Assembly (NCBI GenBank): GCA_036897525.1
Contig: JAYMTJ010000030.1
Span: forward strand, 1-64,000
DNA: 64,000 nucleotides
Origin: Pelargonium x hortorum
Lineage: Eukaryota; Streptophyta; Magnoliopsida; Geraniales; Geraniaceae
Reading direction: 5' to 3'
Shown in pieces: positions 12,501 to 23,772 of the stretch (the stretch's first letter is position 1; the number at the start of each line of letters is the position of its first letter). The notes below the pieces were generated by a model. The model was given only the letters and a program-made list of their open reading frames with translations. It did not search any database and had not been told where the DNA came from. A program made the position numbers and the translations under genes.

Positions 12501-15050
12501 TTTTTATTTTTGTGTATAACTACCCTTTTTGACTCTTGGCAAGAAGCGAACTTATCTACTTGGTCTTTGATATTACCCTCAGAGTTTGCTATAATAGCCC
12601 GCTCTATACTGTGAAGTACTTAAAAAGACTAAAGAGACGGGGAACTTGGAATGACATCTTAGTCCTTCTTAAAAAGAAAACCCTTACTAGTTCTTAGACT
12701 TCATCTAAGAGACTACTCGTTATTTCAATTGCTTAACTTTTTTTTAGAGGAGCGCATTAGGGGTTTATGTTTAATGGTCTTTCTTTTATTATTGAGAACC
12801 CCACAGTGCCCGAAAAGTTATGCGTATATAAAGGACAAGTTGTGTAGGTTTAACTAGGAAGCCTAAAAGTCTTTGTTTTGAAGCGAATATCCTTCGAAAT
12901 AGGGGGCTTATTCAATCAAAGAGACCTTTGAAATCACTTATATAGATAAAGTCGGTTTTAGAATTCTTAAAAAAAAAGTACGCTATTTAATCTCCACCGA
13001 TATTACAGCATTTGCTAAATAGTCAATCAAATACTTGGTTCAAAACCGCACGTGACTTAGATACCCGTTGAGAGAGCCTAGAAAATTGCCAGGAATTTCT
13101 AAAACCTGCAATGAAAAAGAATTCTTCAGTAATCCAAATTATTTGCTCACAGGCAGAGTCTTTAAAATAAAATCTTATGTGTTAATGCATGACAAGAGAT
13201 GCTTCCAGACCCTTAAATATTAAATAATATTGTCAGTAGTACCCCTAAAAACCAAATAAAGTCGGAAGGAATTTGTTACTTTTTCTTCAAAATAAACTGG
13301 AGAATATTTTAATTTACTTTGTCACTCAAAATAAGAAATCCTTGCACTTATTAGGTATTTATTGTAGGCTATAATAATTATATTATTAAAAGCCCTACAT
13401 AAACATAACATCGTAAACCCCATGTGGGAGTTTTTTCAATTCTGACACCTTATTTTTGATAGACTTACTTTAATTCTAGAATTTCTTTATATTTACTAGG
13501 GTATCCTTATTAAATGAAGAAGCTTTAGAACCGGCTATAGCCTAAACGAAAAAAGAAAGAGGGAGTAATACTAATACAAAAATTTGTAGTTTTGAAGGAT
13601 ATATCTTAGTTTTTTACTGGAATATTGCACATAGACGGGATTTAGTTAGCTTTTGAGAGACAAGCTCGGATCAGGGTAATCTATGGCCTTTATGCTCGAA
13701 CTACTAAAGTAAAGTTTACTGAACTGAATACAGGTACAAGTACAATGGGAAACATTCTTCAAGAAGTCCATACTAAATAGGATTTCTTATATATAGTTTT
13801 TTGTTAATATACCAAACATGTTATACACATTTTAGGGCCCCTACCCTAATATACTAGGGAGAAAGAAAAAAAAACTAAAGTGTAATTCTTATACTTGATT
13901 TAAAATAAAACCTTTATAGTAAGTGAAATAAGCAAAGGTGACCCACCCAGAGAATAGAATAGTAAATTCACTTCTAGAACTCTCGAATTCCAGATGGCAG
14001 ACGCCCGTGTAAGTAGCCCGATACTTTATAAATATTCGCGTACCTTAAGGCTCGTTAGTCCAATCAACTACTAGGTGGAAACTTCTCTCTGTTTACTAGA
14101 AGCCTCTTGTCTTGAAGCAGGTAGGACTAGGACTATATCCGGGTATCCTCTTTAAAACTTCTATTATATTAAAATATATGGGATATTTCATTTACTTTGG
14201 ATAATTCTTACTATACTCATTAAAGGAAAAGCTCCCAAGCTTGGTTAAAAAAAAGTATAACCTTGGCTGGTTGAAATTAATGTTTTATATAACTCTGTTT
14301 AGTGCGGTTTCCTTTGGAACAAAAAAAATCTCCGAATAATTCCTTTTATATAGGATACAAGATTGGAATTACAGCCATCACAGGGTTAAGGGAACTTAAA
14401 GTTTGGAAAGTGTTGCTTTTGTTGTAATAGATTACAGAGCTATAAGTTGGAATCTCATTTCAGTTAGTTTAGTATAGTCAAAGAGCTGACAAGGCGTTGA
14501 GGTCTTGTCGTTTTAGAATAAGAATAAAAAGCGTTTTTTTTTTATTGACTAAGGTATCCCCCGATACCTCATAACTAAGTGGATAAATTGTAAGACAAAA
14601 TGAAGGCTGCAGAGCTGTAAGTAAGAAGACTCGACTCTTTAGTTCAACACACCGGTAAAAGGGCTCCGTAACAAGGCCAAAAGCAGACGAACTTTTAAGT
14701 CAGGTCCTGTCTCTTAAAAGTAAGGTATTATTCTTTCTATTTCCGGAACTTCTGTTTTCGTATCGACATACTCTGGGAATACCCTTCCCTCGTATAAAGA
14801 AGAGCTTAACTAGTACTTCTTAAATTTAAATAAAGTTCTTTAATAAACCTTTTTTCTTTGGGTCAAAAGTATTCATTCTAAGGTACCCCTCAATAAATAG
14901 AAAGAAAAAACTTAGTTATTTTGTGCAAAAGTATAAACTTGTTTAGGTACTTACTAGAGCGCATTAATAGCTGGACCTAAAAGGGGTTTAGAAAAGTCTA
15001 GTAATTTCCTTGACGGGGAAAGAGTTCGCTTATTAGTTTGTCTGAGTTAT
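9530..15050. other. Gene-free AT-rich background
   Basis: The texture is the typical alternation of A/T runs and GC-rich dyads. The longest frame is 86 codons (11907-12167, plus) and is overlapped by a 76-codon frame on the other strand, so neither is convincing. The only gene-like scrap is the SSU-rRNA-like segment at 14645-14676. Confidence 0.55.
14645..14676 (+). pseudogene. SSU rRNA 3'-end-like scrap
   Basis: CAACACACCGG (645-655 of this kilobase) is followed after a few bases by CCGTAACAAGG (666-676). In SSU rRNA the nearly universal strings ACACACCGCCCGTC and GTCGTAACAAGG flank helix 44. Here the two halves are about ten bases apart instead of about a hundred, so no helix 44 is present. 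If real, it is an internally deleted relic. Each string alone is short enough for chance, and the call rests on their proximity and order. No further SSU sequence was found on either side. Confidence 0.2.
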
Positions 15051-15790
15051 AAGGACTTTGGACAGCTGTCAGAGTTGATTTCTTATAGGTTTCGGTGGAT
15101 AAGGAGACTTTGCAGTTAGGACATTAAGAGTACCTTAGATCGACCATCCCTCGACAACAAGGATCTCACTTTCAGGCATTCAAGTACAAGGAGCTTAGTT
15201 GGTGCTAGTGAAGGCTAATGGTCGTTGGTCATAAGGGTTAATGAAAGCCTAGTCGTCGATGGGTTGAGGTCGGTATGATGATCAAGGCTTGCAGATATTT
15301 CATCTGGATGAGATAAGAGTCTTCCTAATTGCCATTGCCGGTAAAATGAAGTCAATTAGAATTGAATTGATTCTCTTGTTCTTGTAAGCAAAGCAGGTCT
15401 TGCTAATTGAGGATATTTTCTAATGACTAAGCTGGCAAAGAAAGTAATAACAGAATTCCTAAACCATCTAATTGAAACAGTTGCTGTTAATGAAAGAAGG
15501 AGAATCTAGGCCTGAAAGTAGGTGTATTCTTGCTAAAGACAGTGCTTTTGCTTAAGAGTCCTTGGAATTTCTAATAGATAATATATAACTCTCTAAATTT
15601 CATTACCGCTAAAGGAGTTTAATGAAACAGAGTCCACTCTAATACCATGCATGATTCTAGTCAGTGTTGCTAAATGCCAATGACTGCAAAGAAGGTGTTG
15701 CTAGCTTATCAAGGTCAATGAGTGCTGTCAGTGAAGGAGACTCAATCCTGGGTGCTCGGGGTGTGGTTTTACTGAGGAGAGGTACGTAGT
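15050..15790. other. G-skewed island with recurring ATTRCC / GCTAA words
   Basis: The plus strand is strongly G-rich: 21 G against 7 C in 15181-15240, and 19 against 8 in 15241-15300. Variants of a phrase recur, including ATTGCCGGTAAAATGAAG, ATTACCGCTAAAGGAG and AATGCCAATGACTGCAAAG, suggesting a decayed tandem family rather than unique sequence. No frame of 60 codons or more lies here. Confidence 0.45.
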
Positions 15791-18050
15791 TTCGAAAGAA
15801 AATGAGCTTAGCTTATAGTAGACCTACTGACGGAATACTTTTTAGCTTTCAATGCATTAAATAAAGATAACACAAAGCGAAGGTCTTTTTTTCTTTAACT
15901 CTTCAAAGTCCCCCTTTTTAAGAAAATAGAGGATCTGAATTAGGCTTCAACCCTAAGTAATAGAACTAGTTATATTCCAATATCTGGAAGCGGATTGTCA
16001 CAATGTTGTAGCTAATGATAAGTATTACTCGAAAAACTAGAGCTCTAAAACATTTTTCATTTTAAAATTGAAACATGGTTTTTCAGAGTTGAATTTTGAG
16101 TATCCTATACCTATAGTAGACGGGGGATCCTGGAGAACACCCTTGCTAGCTTGCTTATTAAGATCCAACAAATCGAGAAACCTCTAGTAATTCGAACTCT
16201 CATTAAAGACAGGTTGGGGAGTAAACTCTATAGCAGCAAGGGTTCAAAGGGAAATCCATTTCATAAGCTTCCGAAAGAACTTATACTTATATAGAGCAGT
16301 TCACAACCCTCATTGTAATTGAAAAGCAGCGTCCCGAATAAATTATAATAATACGAACCGAGGTCTCTAAATACTCTGGTTTTCCGACAATAGTAAAGAA
16401 ATGGAGCCCCTACTTTACGGAAATCTGGTTTATTTCCATATCTAGGTTAAGCTAGCAAAGAGAGTAGCGCAGGCTTTTCCGTATCTTTACTTCTCTGGAT
16501 TCTTTTTCACTCTTGTAGTAATTAAAGCAAATAGAATTTTCTAGGGATTATAACATATGAAAGTCCTATATGAGATTCACTCGTTGTCAAGCTGTCTTTT
16601 TGCTAACAGAAAGGAACTCCTTATTTTCCAACTTATGTTAAAATAGAAAACCCGTCGAAAATACAATTTGACTCCAGTAGAATAGAGGAATAGAAGCAAT
16701 CTGACACAGATGCTAAAGTAATGGATTTCGGTTCTGTGAGTCAACTAATAATAAGGATGCAGAAATAGGTGTAACACTAAAGAAAATCTTAAGAATAAGC
16801 GGAAACTCCAGTCGATTTTACTTAGTTATAGAAAATTCCTTGTGATCTAAGCTGCTAAAGATGCCCTAATGTACTCCCTCCCTTTTGCAACTCTTACTAT
16901 AATGCTCCGGTGAAGCCTTTTTTTCCTTTCCTATACTCTTTGTGGAAATTCTAAAGTTAATTAACTAAGTAATTCATTAAGTTGTTACACAAATAGAGTA
17001 GGGCCCAGTAGTATTTATAGTTAAGCTAAAACAGAGATATATCTTAGAGAAGTACTCTTGGTTATTTCTTTATATTCTTTATCTTGTAGTAATATGAGAG
17101 ATATGACTTATATTCTTTATCCGCTTGCCAGCAAAAGCTCCTAGAAAATTTAGGTTCCGAAAGGCCACTATGTTTTTTTTGTGTTCTGCATTCTACTAAA
17201 CCTGGGCTAAGGGAAGTGCTCCCGTTAAAATAACCTTTTTTAATTTATATGGGCTAACTCCTTATTCTTTCTTTCGGAACTAGGATAAAGGTAAAGGACA
17301 CCCTTCTCTTTAGTACATAATTCAGTGGACTGAACAAATAAACAGAGTTTGAAGAAAGGCTAATAGAATCTAGATATGTTACTGCACAAGAAGCCTTTTA
17401 GTGATTTAATCTTTTGTTCCATGACTCCTTTAGCATTGGAAATTCTTATAATTATAAAAGGGAAACAAGATACCTTTTATAGAGTGACAGCAGGGAATCA
17501 GTTAGATATTACGGGGTCCTTAACCTTAAAAAGAGTGATAGGGTAACAGCTAGATTTCAAAATTTGACTCAAGTACTCGAGGTAAGCTTTATTTTTAGTC
17601 CATTTTTTTCTTAATACTTGGTTGTGGTCATAAGATAAACCAGGGCCCTTGTAGATAGAGTCGCGTGAGTATGTAAATGTGTTTTTGGGAAGTACAAGTA
17701 CAAGTACAAGTAGAAGTCAAGTTTTAGTGACAGTTTTTTTCCATTTTAGGTACCTAAATTCAGAAGGCATTATGGAGAATCCTTAATAGATTGTTATTAG
17801 GTTTCAGCTTGATTAGTGAATTTTAAAAGTTTTACAGGTTTTCTAATTATTCAGGCAGTCCCTGGGGGTATATAGAAATAATTATAAGATAGCAGTTTTA
17901 AAGGAGTTCCGTTGCTTTCTGATCCATTTTACTTTATGTAGTAAAAATGAATAAACTTGCTTTGTTAAGTAAGGTGCTTAGTACTTTTCGTTTCAGTTGT
18001 TAAATCTCTTGGGAATCTTGCAGGAATGTAGAAATAATTTAATAAGAGTA
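15790..18050. other. Gene-free AT-rich background
   Basis: Nothing gene-like is visible and no frame reaches 60 codons. A/T runs and short dyads dominate. The short AGTACA tandem tract at 17691-17712 is the only local structure worth noting. Confidence 0.55.
17691..17712. repeat. AGTACA tandem tract (3.7 units)
   Basis: Three perfect AGTACA hexamers plus four bases of a fourth run in tandem. A similar GTACAAGTACAA run occurs near 13732. It is a simple microsatellite-like slippage product with no gene beside it. Confidence 0.8.
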
Positions 18051-19700
18051 GAAAGCTAGGTTTCTTTAGTTGCATAGAGGTACTCTTAGACTATCTCCTA
18101 TAAGTATAAGCTAGACCCTTTGCTTGAGACTTGCTTGAGGGAAAACCCTTACTTGATAATACTAACAAACTAGAGAATCCAGGTTCTTAATCCCAAGATA
18201 GAAGGTAAGCTTGCTTACTGGTCTATACTGGACTTGGTTAAGGAGAATCCTTACTTGTTGAATAGCTAACAATTAGTTAATACATGGGAAATCCCTCTTG
18301 AAACTGTTTGCATGTCTTAGGGTTACATACAGGAAACCTTCATACTTGATGAATCCTTAGAGAACTGTCAAATACAAGGAAATACCCTTACAGGAACCTC
18401 CTTTTAAGCTGGAATACCTTTTCTTAGAATCCTGCGTACACTGAAGAATACCATTCAGAAGTTGAGTAACTACCTAAACTATCTCAATAAGGAAGATAAT
18501 CTACTTTCAAAGAATATACTTCAAAGGAAATCTGTCTCATACACCTTTAGCTACTACACATCCTTCCCTTCCTGTGACTGGTGGTACTGGGAATTACCTT
18601 AAACTAAAATAATGAATTCACAAGAAACTAAATAAAACTAGAAGAATAAACTCCCTTAACCTGTTAGCAAGACTCCAAGCAAAGAAAGAGAGGTCTAGTT
18701 CGGTTCAATCAAGAGGGAATAGTATCAATTTGCAAAGCTGGTTATTACTTTAGCACGGGTTATTCCCAATTAGAAAAGGATTTAGTACAACCTGAAACAT
18801 CACCGAAATAGACAAGTTAGGTAATGTTGAATCGTTCTTCTGTATGTAAGAGTAACAGCATCCCGCTATACCAATATAAGGAAAACTCCAGTAGAAAGGA
18901 ATTGACTCTGTTAAACTACAAATACAGGAACCTTGTAATAAGATTAGAACCTTTTACCAGTAATCCCATTATCTTAAACACCTTTACCGGCTAAACTTTA
19001 TCAAGCTCTCTAAGGACTAAGGAAAGAACTTCGTACCTTTAGCTACAACTAAAACAAATAGCTGCTTGCAAAAGAATACAAAACCCAAGACAAGAGCAAC
19101 AAACAATTCTAAAACACCAGTCTTTCCTACCTAAAAGAGTTTTGACTTATTATCCCTTGAACTTCTCTCTCTTTAACTAGCCTGCTTGCTTATAGATCAG
19201 TTCTCTTCCATTAGCTACACCAGCACAATGTCTGCCCGCTTTCCATGAACACTGGAATACAATAGTGGTTTCAGAGATTCCTAAACTAGAAAAATGGGAA
19301 GGAAATGGGAATATGGAATATCAGGGAACGAATTAGTACAACTAACAGGGATAAGGATACCAAAGCTACAATAGTTCTTTGAGTTCTTCTACAGTCAGGA
19401 AATTAAGAATACCCTAAAACAAAAAAAATAGTTACTTACTTATTCTCCAGGAACTTTTAAGATATAGAATTCTTAAGTCTCTTCCCTAAACTAGAAGGAA
19501 TCCTCTGATCTAAAAACTATCCATTGAGTTCCTTACTCTGAGTGAGATAGACTTCTATTAAGATACACCCCAAGGGAGCTTTAAGCTAGGAGCCTTATAG
19601 GATGGATAGGCAGGCCTGGCAGGAGTCCTCTTCTTATTCTAATGCAGTGTATTCCCTTAGTCTTAATTACCTTAAACTAACTCAATTTCTTGTTTAATTT
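18050..19700. other. Island with A/C-rich plus strand and a cluster of related dyads
   Basis: Long A/T runs are rarer than in the flanks, and the plus strand has more A and C than T and G. Dyads at 18139 (GGGAAAACCC), 18242 (GGAGAATCC), 18286 (GGGAAATCCC) and 18332 (GGAAACC) are each followed within a few bases by (TTA)CTTG, so these four look like copies of one slightly longer unit. No frame of 60 codons is present. Confidence 0.45.
18286..18295. repeat. Dyad GGGA-AA-TCCC followed by TCTTG
   Basis: Four-base arms surround an AA spacer. It is the cleanest of the four clustered dyads that share a downstream CTTG word. Confidence 0.7.
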
Positions 19701-20472
19701 AATAGCTGTCATATTGTCTATAGGTTTCTACTGGGGACATATAGATTGGTTTTAGGATGAATTCTTAAGTCAAATTAGTTTCAATAGGAGACTCCAGTAA
19801 GGTAGGAGAGATCTAAGAAGAACCAATTTCTAATCTAAAGAACTATAACTAACTAGAATTTAAGAGCCGCATTGTATTAGAGTGCGCGTCTTGGGAAAAG
19901 CGTTTAATTATAGAATACCTCAAGAGTAGTTTGTTCTTGCTAATATAAAGAATTAACCAAGAAACCGAAACCCGGTATTTGTACGAAGTGAGGTCTCTTT
20001 ATCTTATCTATTTTTCACATTAAAACTTTAGTAAATACTATAAAACGGATTGACAGTAAGGCCTAACTTAGAGTAGGGGATCCTGCAAGGTATTAGTATT
20101 ACCCCCTTCAAACCCTTTGAAACTAGAAAGGATTTCCTTTGGGGTGGGGATGCTTTATTATAAGGACGGCTAAAAAGCATATCACAGGTTCAAAAAGGTC
20201 TCTATTTCATTTCATTCTGTATAAACCTCATTATAACTAGCAACTGTAGACTTCCCGACCTTTGAGACACTGCTTTTCGATCGTTTATTTAAGTTAGGTC
20301 TAATAACTCTACTCCTGAAAATTGTAAATCAGGGGGATTAGAATAGAATATTTTAACATCGGGCGGGTTCTTGTAATTCAAAAGTTTAGTTAGTGCGTGA
20401 CTTCCTGTAAGAGAAAAAGCAAAACTCTAGGCAAATTTCTAATTACTAGGCTGGCTTCTCTTAGACATTTCT

Positions 20473-20491
20473 TTGTGTGCCGCCCGTCGCC
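20473..20491 (+). pseudogene. SSU rRNA decoding-region-like string
   Basis: TTGTGTGCCGCCCGTCGCC closely matches the universal SSU string TTGTACACACCGCCCGTC (CCGCCCGTC exact, TTGT exact, ACACA replaced by GTG). Nine consecutive G/C-rich matches are very unlikely by chance at about 35% G+C. The rest of the 3' domain (helix 44, GTAACAAGG) does not follow in the next 200 bases, and helix 28 is not evident upstream. I read it as an rRNA relic or an isolated rRNA fragment. A free-standing functional fragment of a split rRNA is possible but not shown. Confidence 0.3.
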
Positions 20492-21205
20492 AAAAGTGCT
20501 AAATGGCTCCGCCTTTACTTTACTTTTCTTGATATTTATCTGCGCCCCTCCTTAGAATAGCAGCCGACTTTATTATATACTCAAAAGGAACCCTGAGAGA
20601 ATACTCTACACGATACCTTTTATTTAGTGTTTCAATCACAATCGGGTAAACCGAAACGAGTGCCTCTTAAAGGGGAAACAGCCCTGACTAAGTATTCGTA
20701 ATGAAAATGAAGTTCCTTATTAATTATTAATTAGAATTCGTCTTTATTTAAGAATTGAATTTCTCTCCGGTTAGTTAATTGTATGGTACGTCTTAACTTC
20801 ACAGCATATTATTTTTCAGCAAGCTTTCCATGAAAGGCTAGAAGAATTCTTTATTTTCTACAAATTAACCTTTTTTTAATAGTTTTAATAGAAAGAATAA
20901 GGTACGAGCACTTACTTATACAGAACGTAGGAAACTCTAGTATTTAGAGATACAGTAGAAATACTTGAGTAGAGGCAAGTCTAAACGATTTCAGACAGCT
21001 TTCGGGGTTAAAGCAAGGGAAGGGGTCGAATCGGCTTGTCTTTAGTTTCCCGCTTCAGTTTTTAGTTTTCAATCTAACAAAGAAAGCTTTCTATCTAAAA
21101 AAAGGCTGCTTATTTATAGGACTTCTATTTACTAGTCGTTTTTAAGGGTTAATAAATAGAAAAAGGAATCCAGAAAGGATTTCAATTAATCTTAAAGTTT
21201 ACTCT

Positions 21206-21243
21206 CTTATATAATTCTATCTGACTTATATAATTCTATCTGA
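21206..21243. repeat. Perfect 19-bp tandem duplication
   Basis: The unit CTTATATAATTCTATCTGA occurs twice without a mismatch (21206-21224 and 21225-21243). The perfect identity indicates a recent duplication compared with the diverged 8.3/23.6 kb repeat pair. Confidence 0.95.
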
Positions 21244-21479
21244 AAATAAGGGAATCCTAGGATGGCATTTGTTCGCAAGCGTTGCTAGTATGGCCATGTA
21301 CCCACTTCACAGGAAACTCTTCTACAAAAGCAATTTCTTTTCTGCTTATGTCATATCATATTAAGTTCATAGGAAAGCGGGTACCCCTAAGGAGTTTCTT
21401 ATTATTTATCAGAACAGTTTGAGCTAAAATTCCTTAACTCTATTCTATCCAACGGAATCCTAAAAGCAGAACAAGATAT

Positions 21480-22290
21480 GCATGAAAGCAAATCCCCCTT
21501 CTTAAAAAAGATCTGTCCTCAAAACACTTAAAATCAACTACACCTCTTATCTTTCTAAGCCTTCCAAAACAGCCCTACCAAGAGACTGGGAAAGGAAAGA
21601 CTTTCACTTAAAACTGGAAAACCGAAACCATCTTTCCTTAGCTTTATTTAGATTCAGGTTCCTTGAGTTCTAATTACTTTCCTAGCAACACCTATACCTA
21701 AGTTCATTCCTCATTTTATCGTCTCCATCCCTTTCCTACCCTGTTCTCTTACCTTGATTCTCTGGTTCGTGTGATCTTTAGTTCAGGTTCATTCCACAGG
21801 TTAAGTTCTTTCCCATGTTCGCTAGCTAGTGTCAGTTCAGCAGTAAGGAGTTGAGGAAGCTGTTAGTCTATAGTCTAGAGTGCAGGAAATAGTGAAGTTA
21901 AGGAGTTGGTAGTATGAGTTAGAGAAGGGAATACCTGAAGCTGGCAGTGAAGAGAAACAGGCTTAAGGTGTATATGTCGGTGAGTTAAAGTTGCCCAGTT
22001 CTGAATCTTTCTAGAGAGTTATAGTCCTCAGGTTTCTAGTTTCTTTAGAAGTTCATATTCTGGTTTAGCTTCCGGTTTCTTTTATCCTTTAGACTTTATT
22101 CTTTTAGCGTTAAAGGTTAACAATTTCGAGAATTAAAGGGAAGTAATGCAATATTGACCTGAAACTTACTAGTTTGGGATTAGGTCCTAGGATTAGCCAG
22201 TGGTACAAGAGAGAGTTCCAGATCTCCATGTTCGAGAGGGAGTTCCTAGCTGACCTGATAAGGAATAAGCTTTCAAGTACAAATCATCAC
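21480..22290. other. Island with abrupt GC-skew reversal near 21.8 kb
   Basis: The left part is C-rich on the plus strand (17 C to 4 G in 21661-21720; 19 to 8 in 21721-21780). The middle line is balanced (14 to 13 in 21781-21840), and the right part is G-rich (5 C to 19 G in 21841-21900). A/T runs are few. The two sides are not obvious reverse complements of each other by eye. The pattern could mark an inverted junction between two inserted segments, or a replication or transcription divergence point. No gene is seen. Confidence 0.5.
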
Positions 22291-23163
22291 TTTTTTATTA
22301 CTTTTTCAGCTATGTCAGACAACTTTTTAAGGAATTAAAGACCTTTCCTATAAAGAAAATGGTGTTATGAACTTCTGCATGTATATGAATACTACATTTT
22401 TCGACTAAAGGGGTTCTATTTTGAGTACTTTCTATAGGAGAACTCATTAATTAAATTGATTGTGAAGATTTCTACTACTGTAAAAGTTATGAACTGGATT
22501 TTACTAGTATAGCTCACATCCTTTCTTTTTTTTGTTTTATTTTTAGTTGAGTCCAGTATACAGCAAAAGAATAAAAATATCTGATTTAGAAGTTCTAGGA
22601 AATTACTTGATCTTTCTATGCAAGAGTTTGGGAATGGGCTCTCGTAAGTTACTCCTTATTAGCAGAGAGTTTAAGAAGGCAAGAGTTTGCAAACAAGTTT
22701 TATAATCTAATCCGGATTTTGCATTGTGGTATTTTGGTTTGGGGTTGTAGGGAATCCTTAGGTAGGCGATAAATGAGTTTCGAAGGCTAGGAATTTGCGC
22801 CCTAAATTCGATTTCTGGTAAAGTTTATGCAATTGTAAATTTGTGGATCTTATAGTTTTTCATTTATATATAAGGGAAGGGGGAGACTCTTTATTCAATC
22901 AAGGTACTGGTAGGAGAATGTATTCTTTTTTAAATATCCCCTGGTTCTGATATACACGTATAAAAGCTTAGTTTTGTTCACTAAGCCCAGGATTTCTAAA
23001 TGTATATAAAGACTCTTAGGTGGAGTTTCCTAGCCTACTGCTATTTGGTACTTGATTCACCAGCATCCTTTCCTTACTTTATTATAATATAAAGAAATTT
23101 CTTAAATTAAATCCTTTCACTAGACTGTTGCTGAGTACTCCTTATCCAAAAAACACAAATTAC

Positions 23164-23180
23164 TTTTTTTTTTTTTTTTT
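23164..23180. repeat. T17 homopolymer
   Basis: Seventeen consecutive T form the longest homopolymer I found. Most runs in the window stop at eight or nine, so this one stands out as a slippage hotspot or an assembly-sensitive site. Confidence 0.9.
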
Positions 23181-23630
23181 CTTAGTGTTGAATTGCTGCG
23201 GTCTAGAAAACTCTAGATGTAACACCGTTTGTGTATATCATATCTTAGGATACTCCCCCTTTTTACTAAATAGGCACATACTATAAACAAACAGAGCATA
23301 TAACATATGAGACTGGTTGCTCCACTTTCATTGAGACGAACCCAGGATTATCTCGGATCTTCCCTTAGTGTTTTTCTGACTATTAGAAAAGCCCGCATGT
23401 AAATATTAGAAAAAATACAGACATAGCCACTTTTACATTTATTAAAGAAACCTTTTGAAGTGAAAGAAAAAAGCTGTACAAATTCATAAGGATAGCTTGA
23501 AGTTATGATCCAGTTACCCTTTTACTAGGCTGCCGCCCGGAAGCTCAGGATGTTTGAGTTATGCAATAAAAATCCTTACTTGGATTCTGTATCCTATTTT
23601 ACCTTTAACTATATCGGAACTCTATATTGG

Positions 23631-23772
23631 AAGACCTCCTTACTTATTTTATACAATTCAAGTTCAATAAAGTAGAAATCCTTAGAAGATTCGTAAAAAC
23701 TTTTATAAAGACCTCGTTCTTTTACCGGTAACCTTTTTCAGTCACAAAAGAAGTCCAGGACAGGAGATTCCT
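23631..23772 (+). repeat. Dispersed repeat, copy B
   Basis: This is the direct-orientation counterpart of 8285-8427, about 15.3 kb away. It lacks about four bases near 23663 and one near 23695 relative to copy A, and has extra bases around the GTCCAGGACAGGAGATTCC segment at its right end. The two long identical blocks are listed under copy A. With direct orientation, recombination between the copies would in principle excise or duplicate the 15 kb between them, but about 10% divergence makes that a rare event at most. Confidence 0.85.

Larger units (their letters stand above)
19700..21480. other. Gene-free AT-rich background
   Basis: Ordinary background texture; no frame reaches 60 codons. 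It contains the SSU-like string at 20473-20491 and the perfect 19-bp tandem duplication at 21206-21243. Confidence 0.5.

Noticed and set aside
13057-13066. TTAGATACCC, as in the SSU rRNA string ATTAGATACCCTGGTAG
   Set aside because: The downstream TGGTAG and other neighbouring SSU sequence are missing; ten bases alone are not enough.
22755-22770. TCCTTAGGTAGGCGAT, close to the LSU rRNA string TCCTAAGGTAGCGA
   Set aside because: It needs a substitution and insertions, and no flanking LSU sequence is present; the TCCTTAGG part overlaps a common dyad word.
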